Shown: one piece after another, positions 57,601 through 64,000 of the stretch | How the letters are laid out: each line of letters opens with the position of its first letter | Position numbering within the stretch: the stretch's first letter is position 1 | Source: Saccharum officinarum | Lineage: Eukaryota; Streptophyta; Magnoliopsida; Poales; Poaceae | Direction: 5' to 3' | Assembly (NCBI GenBank): GCA_020631735.1 | Contig: CM036168.1 | Span: 99,180,932 to 99,244,931 of the forward strand | Length of the DNA stretch: 64,000 bases | Notes under the pieces: model-generated | The model's database searches: none | Seen by the model: the letters and a program-made list of their open reading frames with translations, nothing else | What the model was told of the DNA's origin: nothing | Position numbers and translations under genes: made by a program

Positions 57601-58437
57601 TACCTGTGAAGCATATGACAGTCCTCGAGGTTATGGTTAGTAAGTCCCTCATGGTAGGGACATGGTTCTTTGAGCATTTTGTCGAAGACGCCCCCGCCGG
57701 GGGGGCCTCGAGGCTTTTTGTGCTCGGTAGCAGCGACGAGCTCGTCGGCCGGGGCCTCGAGCTTGCCCTGCTGGCCTTTCTTCTTCTTGCGGGTATTCCT
57801 CTTGGAGCCCCGGGTGGAGCTCACGGGATCGTCGACCTTCTGCTCCCCCCTCTCCGGGTCGCCACCAAAGATTGCACCAACCGCCTCCTCGCCGGCGGCG
57901 AAGTTGGTGATAATGTCCATTAACCCGTTGGCAGTGAGCAGAGTGTTACGGCCCAATTCTCGGACCAACTCTTTACAGGTGGTGCCGGAGAGGAAGGCCA
58001 TAATTACGTCGGAGTCAGTGACGTTGGGGAGTTCGGTACGCTGCCGGAAGAAGCGCCGGATGTAATCCTGGAGGGATTCACCTGGTTTCTGCTTGCAGCT
58101 CCGGAGGTCCCATGAGTTGCCGGGGCGCATGTAGGTCCCCTTGAAATTTCCTTCAAACACCCTCACGAGATCGTCCCAGTCGTGGATCTGTCGAGGTGGG
58201 AGATCCTCGAGCCAGGCTCGGGCGGTGTCGGAGAGGAACATGGGGAGTTGTCGAATGATGACCCGGTCGTCAGTGGCCCCACCCAGCTGACACGCCAAGC
58301 GAAAATCGGCGAGCCAAAGTTCGGGTTTGGTTTCGCCGTTGTACTTGGTGAGAGTCGTGGGGGAGCGAAACCGAGCCGGGAGCACCGTCTCACGGATAGC
58401 CTTACTGAAGACCCGAGGACCCGGAGGCTCGGGTGAA
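57579..58437 (-). pseudogene. gag: gag of the Tat-type element, interrupted at its N-terminal side
   Basis: The open frame from the Tekay insertion (58437) to the stop at 57579 encodes the retrotransposon gag core (LACQLGGATDDRVIIRQLP, WLEDLPPRQIHDWDDLVRVF, PGESLQDYIRRFFRQRTELP). A Lys/Arg-rich linker (KRNTRKKKKGQQ) and CPYHEGLTNHNLEDCHML follow. The N-terminal part is displaced beyond the window by the Tekay element. The end joins a pol remnant by deletion. The gag frame itself is open, so it may have been functional before the second insertion. Confidence 0.87.
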
Positions 58438-61400
58438 TGTGGCAGAATCGCCTAGTTTAGCATGCTTTCAGGGCGCTTGCCTTCCACTAGGCGCTAAGAG
58501 CCCTGAAAGTGAGCTACACCAGATGATTCCGTCGAGCACACCCGACGGGAGAACTCGAACGCTCCACAATTTACACCCGGGATCCAATAATGAGTACAAA
58601 CTTACAATACTTAGTCCATTTCATACAACACAGAGTCTTGAAACAGTTATTACAATACCAGAGGTTCAGAGTGCAATAAACTAACAGCGGAAATTAAATA
58701 ACGTCTACGCAGCGAGATGAGAATCCGTCTGTGCCCACCAGAAGAATTCTCCACACAAGGCCTACCTGCTCAAGGTGCACCTGCAACAAGGGTAAAATAA
58801 CCCTGAGTACACAATGTACTCGCAAGACTTACCCGACTGGAGATTTTATTTCCCCGACTCTCAAGGATTATGATAGGCTTTTATGGCTGGTGGGTTTTCT
58901 TGTTTGCGAGAAGCAGCACTAACAGTGTGTCCTTAATTCTGAACTTTTTAGAAGCCGTATTTTATTCATTAACCAATAATCTATGTAAGCACCTATGCTA
59001 TAATCAAGCAAAAGTTGAGCAATTCAGGACCATTTCTTCATCATTTCATTAGCCAATCATTACTACGATGCCAGAGCGTAGCCAAGCCGTACCGTCACGC
59101 AGAAACGGCGATTCGCGAATCAATGTGCCCAGCTGGGTACCCCGAAAAACACACGCCTCGCTTGTACCCTAGGCACAAGCAAGACCAACCCGTTCCCCTC
59201 CTGTCACGGGTTTCCAGGTCCCCGTCCAAACTTGGACTCCTAGCTCCCGTACTTGAGGCCCGGCCTCAATACAGTGCTAAGACCTCCACCTATCCCCGCC
59301 TCCAATCAGTCGGTCCGGAAAGAGCCGGAGCCCATGACAAGAGAGTAACAAGTCTTCCTAGCCCCCATCCGCTAGTATATGCTCGGGATAAGAAGATCTG
59401 TGACTTGACCAGGGTCCATGCAACGAACGGTCCTTAATTGACACGGACAGGGAAACAGTGCAACCCAATTATGCCCCGTGGCCGCGGGACATAACTTGCT
59501 ACACCCACCAATACCCATACCACATCCCTGCCCGGTCGCCATTTTCTTTCCACCATGTTATCCAAAATGTAATAATCATATGAGTAACTCTCTATTGTGG
59601 GCAACGACAGGTTGCTCACTCTACCGATAATCCTAAGCAAAGCAACTACGCGATCCTGTACTAGTAAGACTCATGGGTATGTATATATGCAGGTGGGCAT
59701 CATAAAATTCCTGTAACTTAAATGCACAACATTTAAATATAAATCAGATTTGCAAAAATAAGGGTTATGCACCGGGGCTTGCCTTGGGCAGGCGCAAAGT
59801 CAGAGGTGTCAGTCGCGGGCGGCTCCTGGAACTCCTCCGGTACAAAGATTTCCTCCTCGTACTCCTCGATGACTTCCTCGTAGTCCGGCCCCTCCGCGGT
59901 CACGTACTCAACCTCCTCGTGATCTACATGCATGCAAAGATAATACCCCACTTAACAAGGTGACAACGGTAACCCTAATAACAACAACTACCCACTGCTG
60001 CTAACTCTAAAAGCTAATATGCTAAGCTACCATTATTCCTATTAACAAAGTTGACTGATGCATCCCAACTCTATCAACCAACCAGCACCTTAACTCATGA
60101 TTATCGATTTACTGCATAACACTACTAGGGAACTTAGCTACCCTAACAACAAGCTATTCCATGGATAAGAAAAAATTACAGCAAGCAACTAATGACCTCG
60201 CAAAGCTACTGTAAAAGTTTTAGAACTAGAGTTACCCTAGATTAGCCATAACAATTCCCACACGAATTAAAGACTTGATAGCAATCATTTTTGTATTGAT
60301 TTAAAAAGACTAAGCCTCACTACAGTTATATGTGAAGTGATTTCGCCAACTACTAGAGCAAGACATTACCAACCCAACGGAACTGGTCTCACAATTTTTG
60401 GACGTCTACAAGATTTAACACAATTTTCTAAATTGCAGTCAATTGCAAGAAATCATAACCAAAAAGATCTCCCTAACGAACAGTGGAAAACCCCCAACCC
60501 GACCAGGCGGCCCAATCCCCGCAGCCCACCCGCGCTCCGCGCGCGTGAACGCACCGCGCGAGACGGCCCACGAAGCGGACACGGCCCAACCGGGGAAAAC
60601 CCACACTGACCCTGGCACAAAAGCTAAAAGGGCCCTAGACTTCCGCGGAATTACACGTCTGCCAACTCCACTATTTCCTCAGTCACAGTTAAGCACTAGA
60701 GTCCCCCAACAAACCCTTCTTCACAACGGTGAGGTCCCCCGACGCCTCCCCGTCCGCTGGCGCGGCAAACCGCGGCACCGGCGGCCACACCGGTCTACCA
60801 GGAGATCCAAAAGCTCAAAAGGGAAAGCCGACACCCACCTGCGGGACTCCGCGCACGAGCAAGGGGCGGTTGGGAGGTCGGGGATGCACCGGAACGGCTC
60901 CACCACGGCGACGCTGACCTGCACAGGTGGCGGAGGTGTTTCGATGAGCTGCGGGTTTACGGGAGGCGGTAGACACCACGGTGAGCACCAGAGACTCACC
61001 ACACACCTACCCGAGGGGGTGGTTCTGCCCTGGACATCCTAAGCAGGCCTGGCCGCGTGCGCGCGGTGAGCTTGACGGCGACACGCAGCGGCACGGTCAA
61101 GCCAGCGACGAGGTGGTGGCTCGAGGGCTACTACGAGGGTGCGCACGACGACGAGGGGTCTCAACCGAACTATCTGTGCCAGCCACACGAGGCATGGTGG
61201 TCAAGCGAGGAGCTGCACAAGCAATGGTGGATCTAGCCTTAAAGGCACGGTGGAGAGTACAATCAGAAATTCGGGCTCGACAGCGGACGAAATGGAACGG
61301 GGTAAGGACGAGCGGCTGAGGCACAGTCCTGCGAAACAGCGTGCCCGGTGAATTTGGCCAAGGTGGCGTCTCCATGCCGATTTTTGCAGAGCGGGACCGA

Positions 61401-62262
61401 CTGCCAAGGGGACCGGGAGTAGAGGGTCAGCGTCGAGGTCACCTCCGCGGCTCACAAGGGGGGGTACCGTCCAGACGTGCGCGGCTGACCGAGGAGAGCG
61501 TGGCGTGCACGAGGGGCCACCGACCGGGTAGAAACGACGCAGGGGCCGGCAAGGACGCGACGTGCGCTGACCCAGGTGACACACGTCGCCGAGCACGACG
61601 ACGAGGGGGGGGCAGCGGAGCAGCAAGGACGGCTCACGACGCGGGTGGCCGAGACAACCCCCGCCACAGCAGCAAGGGCCGGCAGCGCGAGAACGCGCGG
61701 CAGCGACCGGCTGTGGCCGACCTGACGTGCCAGCCTGCCCAGCCCGACCGCGTAGCCAAACGCCGACACGGAGCGGTCTGGTGGTGACTGCGCTCACAGA
61801 GGGGAAGCAAATGCCGACGCTACGCGAGCGCGAATTTTAAAGCGCCAAAACCCCCTACCCTGACTCAACTACGGCTCAACCAACTGGACTGCGGCCTACA
61901 GGGCACCAAGAGCCAACTCCGGAGGCCAAACACGACTAAGCCGCCAACACGGTTAAGCAAAGAAATCTCCGCGAACACGAGATTGCCAAAAGCTCAACCG
62001 CTAACGGACCGAAACAACCTTTTGGTTTTCCAAAACGATTTCCAAGCCACTCGGAAAACTAGCTGGCCAAAAACTTTACCGTCACAGGGGCTGCATTATA
62101 TTCTACAGAGCTAGTGCTTCACTTCTTATTAAGGTGTGGCGACAGGTTCCAACAATTTTATTAAATAAAATTCCTTTTTGCACCTTAATCGATACAACAC
62201 GTAAAAGATGCACAAGACAAGACTTAGCGCAAAGTTACCCGCGGTAACACCGAGGTGTTACA
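58438..62262 (-). repeat. 3' LTR of the right Tekay-type element (3825 bp)
   Basis: Begins TGTGGCAGAATC and ends GAGGTGTTACA. It shares ACCGGGGCTTGCCT (59771-59784) and CCTGAGTACACAATGTACTC (near 58792) with the other two Tekay-type LTRs. A GC-rich block lies at 60480-61800, beside a TTTAAAA word (61836-61842, minus strand) that could act as the promoter. ORFs in the block are open on both strands and look non-coding. Confidence 0.9.
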
Positions 62263-62339
62263 GCTCTACCCCCCTAAAAGAAAATCTCGACCCGAGATTT
62301 CCCGTGCCTAGTGTGCAAAAAGGGGTTGGAAAACCACAT

Positions 62340-64000
62340 TCACTTGACGAAATACCTTCCGGGATTAGGCAGAAGATGGGGATAGTGCTTCACAACATAA
62401 CTCTCTAATTCCCATGTTGCTTCATCTTCCGAATGATGTTGCCACTGGACCTTGTAAGATTTCACCACATTGTTCCTGGTTACTCTTTCTTTTTCATCCA
62501 GGATTTTTACTGGATGTTCCTCATACGAAAGGTCCGGTTGAAGGGGAAGTCCTTCAATTTCCACTGCCTCAGTGGGAACCCGCAAACACTTTTTCAACTG
62601 AGACACATGAAAGACATCGTGGACAGCTGACAAAATATCAGGGAGCTGAATGCGATAGGCCACTGGACCACGCCGGGCCAACACCTTGTAGGGCCCAACA
62701 TAGCGTGGAGCTAGCTTCCCACGAACACCGAAACGATGCACACCTTTCATGGGAGACACCTTGAGATACACATAATCCCCAACTTCAAATTCCAAGGGTC
62801 TCCTTCTCTTGTCTGCATAGGTTTTCTGTCGGTTTTGCGCTGCCTTTAAATGCCTCCGGATAATTCCAACCTTCTCCCTTGCTTCCAGCACAAAATCAGG
62901 CCCGAAAAATCCACGGTCTCCCACCTCAACCCAGTTGAGTGGGGTCCTGCATTTCTTGCCATACAAAGCCTCAAAAGGTGCCATCTGAATGCTCTCTTGA
63001 TAGCTGTTATTATAAGAAAACTCGGCCAACTTCAAACATTCGTCCCACTTTTCAGGAAAAGAGATGACACAAGCTCGCAACATATCTTCAAGCACTTGAT
63101 TCACCCTTTCTGTCTGACCGTCGGTCTGGGGATGATAGGCTGAACTTCTGAGAAGGCTAGTACCAAGGCATTCTTGGAGTTGTATCCAAAAACGCGACAT
63201 GAAAACCGCTCCACGGTCAGAAACAATGGTAAGCGGAACTCCATGAAGGGTCACAATGCGGTCAAAGTATAGCTTGGCATACTGCGAGGCCGTATACCTA
63301 GTACTCACTGGGAGGAAATGAGCAGTCTTAGTGAGGCGATCCACAATGACCCAAATAGAATCATGACCCTTGGCAGTGCGAGGTAATCCGGTAATAAAAT
63401 CCATGGAAATATCTTCCCACTTCCATACCGGAATAGGCAACGACTGCAGAAAACCCGGCCTCCGCAGATGGTCTGCCTTAACTCTTCCACAAACATCACA
63501 CTCAGCAATATACCGGGTGATATCCTGCTTCATGTTTGACCACCAATACAACTGACGCAGATCATGGTACATTTTGTTACTCCCTGGGTGAATAGACAAC
63601 TTGGATTGGTGAGCTTCATCCAGAATCTTCCTTCTAAGCTCCTCATTACCTGGAACCACTATCCGGTTCTTGTATTTCACCACACCCTGCTCGTCAATGC
63701 TGAAGTGTGGACCACGCCTTTCAGCCATCAACTTTTTGATGTGGGGAATCTCCAAGTCATCATACCTTTGCTCCGCAATGATTTGCTCGAGTAATTCTGA
63801 GACTACAGCAATCTGTGCTAACACTGCAGAGTGAGAGAGAGGCAAGGACTCTTCATCCGGCACATGTGACTTACGGCTCAAAGCATCAGCCACCACATTC
63901 GCTTTACCCGGATGATAATGGACCTCTAAGTTGTAATCTTTAATCAACTCAAGCCATCTCCTCTGCCTCAGATTCAACTCGGGTTGAGTAAAAATATATC
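62340..64000 (-). CDS. pol: Polyprotein C-terminus: RNase H end, integrase, chromodomain (open to the edge)
   Basis: An open frame of over 545 codons ending at 62340. It starts in the last part of RNase H ([18 protein letters not shown]). Integrase has the HHCC finger (H123, H130, C160, C163, counting from the Met at 63977) and DD35E residues D193 (SMDFITG), D254 (VSDRG) and E290 (GQTERVN). A GPY/F module (RYVGPYKVLARRGPVAYRI) follows. Last is a chromodomain (YKVQWQHHSEDEATWELES). Known role: integrates cDNA; the chromodomain of chromoviruses can steer insertion to marked chromatin. No stop or frameshift is visible. The protease, RT and gag are outside the window. Confidence 0.93.
   Translation of the reverse strand, partial: YIFTQPELNLRQRRWLELIKDYNLEVHYHPGKANVVADALSRKSHVPDEESLPLSHSAVLAQIAVVSELLEQIIAEQRYDDLEIPHIKKLMAERRGPHFSIDEQGVVKYKNRIVVPGNEELRRKILDEAHQSKLSIHPGSNKMYHDLRQLYWWSNMKQDITRYIAECDVCGRVKADHLRRPGFLQSLPIPVWKWEDISMDFITGLPRTAKGHDSIWVIVDRLTKTAHFLPVSTRYTASQYAKLYFDRIVTLHGVPLTIVSDRGAVFMSRFWIQLQECLGTSLLRSSAYHPQTDGQTERVNQVLEDMLRACVISFPEKWDECLKLAEFSYNNSYQESIQMAPFEALYGKKCRTPLNWVEVGDRGFFGPDFVLEAREKVGIIRRHLKAAQNRQKTYADKRRRPLEFEVGDYVYLKVSPMKGVHRFGVRGKLAPRYVGPYKVLARRGPVAYRIQLPDILSAVHDVFHVSQLKKCLRVPTEAVEIEGLPLQPDLSYEEHPVKILDEKERVTRNNVVKSYKVQWQHHSEDEATWELESYVVKHYPHLLPNPGRYFVK

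Larger units (their letters stand above)
51551..58437 (-). mobile_element. Tat-type Ty3/gypsy element (deleted pol), interrupted by a Tekay-type element
   Basis: Minus strand. From the left: 3' LTR (51551-52688), purine tract (minus CTCGGGGGCTAC), three 482-bp tandem repeats, a plus-strand extra gene (54725-56559), then the integrase C-terminus and gag, read leftward from 58437. Integrase with NAWNIEQLRRFFP and an antisense extra ORF before the 3' LTR are features of the Tat lineage (Grande, RIRE2, cinful relatives). Most of pol is deleted. At 58437/58438 gag is cut by a Tekay-type LTR, so the 5' LTR is beyond the window. The left target duplication is CTCTT (51546-51550). Confidence 0.88.
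58438..64000 (-). mobile_element. Ty3/gypsy chromovirus, Tekay/Del type, partial (3' LTR through RNase H)
   Basis: Inserted in the gag of the Tat-type element. It has a 3' LTR (58438-62262), a purine tract (minus TTTTAGGGGGGTAGAGC) and a polyprotein end with integrase and chromodomain. It continues beyond the right edge. The left target duplication is GTGAA (58433-58437). It is the youngest of the nested set, and its pol is open in the visible part. Confidence 0.9.

Overview
The window is nuclear DNA of a grass, most likely a panicoid such as sorghum, Miscanthus or sugarcane. The evidence is nested Ty3/gypsy and Ty1/copia elements of grass type, CACTA, MULE and PIF elements and several grass-type MITEs, with only two convincing host genes. 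There is no prokaryotic gene organisation. Species identification is inference.

Layout, left to right. 1-10633: a minus-strand Ty3/gypsy chromovirus of Tekay/Del type, cut by the left window edge. It has a broken gag-pol, a leader region carrying an extra ORF, a primer-binding site, and a 5.0-kb 5' LTR that ends inside a MULE transposase fragment (10634-10955). 10956-16140: low-complexity and foldback DNA, a hAT-type MITE and diverged repeats. 16699-16962: a small plant gene of unknown function with its own TATA box. 18131-23770: a MITE, unclassified DNA, and an LTR-like repeat carrying an ACCGGACGC array. 23900-28133: a solo LTR related to the first element, with a perfect 5-bp target duplication. 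28581-29408: three copies of one MITE family. 30629-34772: a MULE with 9-bp target duplications and a decayed MuDR-type transposase. 37071-38143: a second, non-autonomous MULE. 38246-38765: a CACTA-type MITE holding a tRNA-like segment. 39131-45421: a PIF/Harbinger-type element with a 2.3-kb gypsy deletion derivative nested inside it. 45783-46409: an intact two-finger C2H2 (ZAT type) repressor gene. 47114-47343: a fourth copy of the MITE. From 50134 to the right edge three retrotransposons are nested in order: a copia element is interrupted at 51550 by a Tat-type gypsy element, whose gag is interrupted at 58437 by another Tekay-type element running off the window.

The most unusual item is the extra ORF at 4239-4861, between primer-binding site and gag of the first Tekay-type element. 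Its first 21 residues copy the histone H3 tail (18 of 21 identical). K4 and the ARKS motif around K9 are kept, while K14 and K18 are replaced. This tail is joined to a coiled coil and a strongly acidic C-terminus. Elements of this clade carry a chromodomain on their integrase (visible in the right-hand element), so an element-encoded H3-tail mimic is a testable idea for targeting or silencing escape. The second unusual item is the Tat-type element. It carries a plus-strand (antisense) coiled-coil gene with its own TATA box and two apparent introns, preceded by three tandem 482-bp repeats, while its own gag is fused by deletion to the last part of integrase.

Most retroelement genes here carry stops or frameshifts and are described as remnants. 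The two host genes and the right-hand integrase frame look intact.
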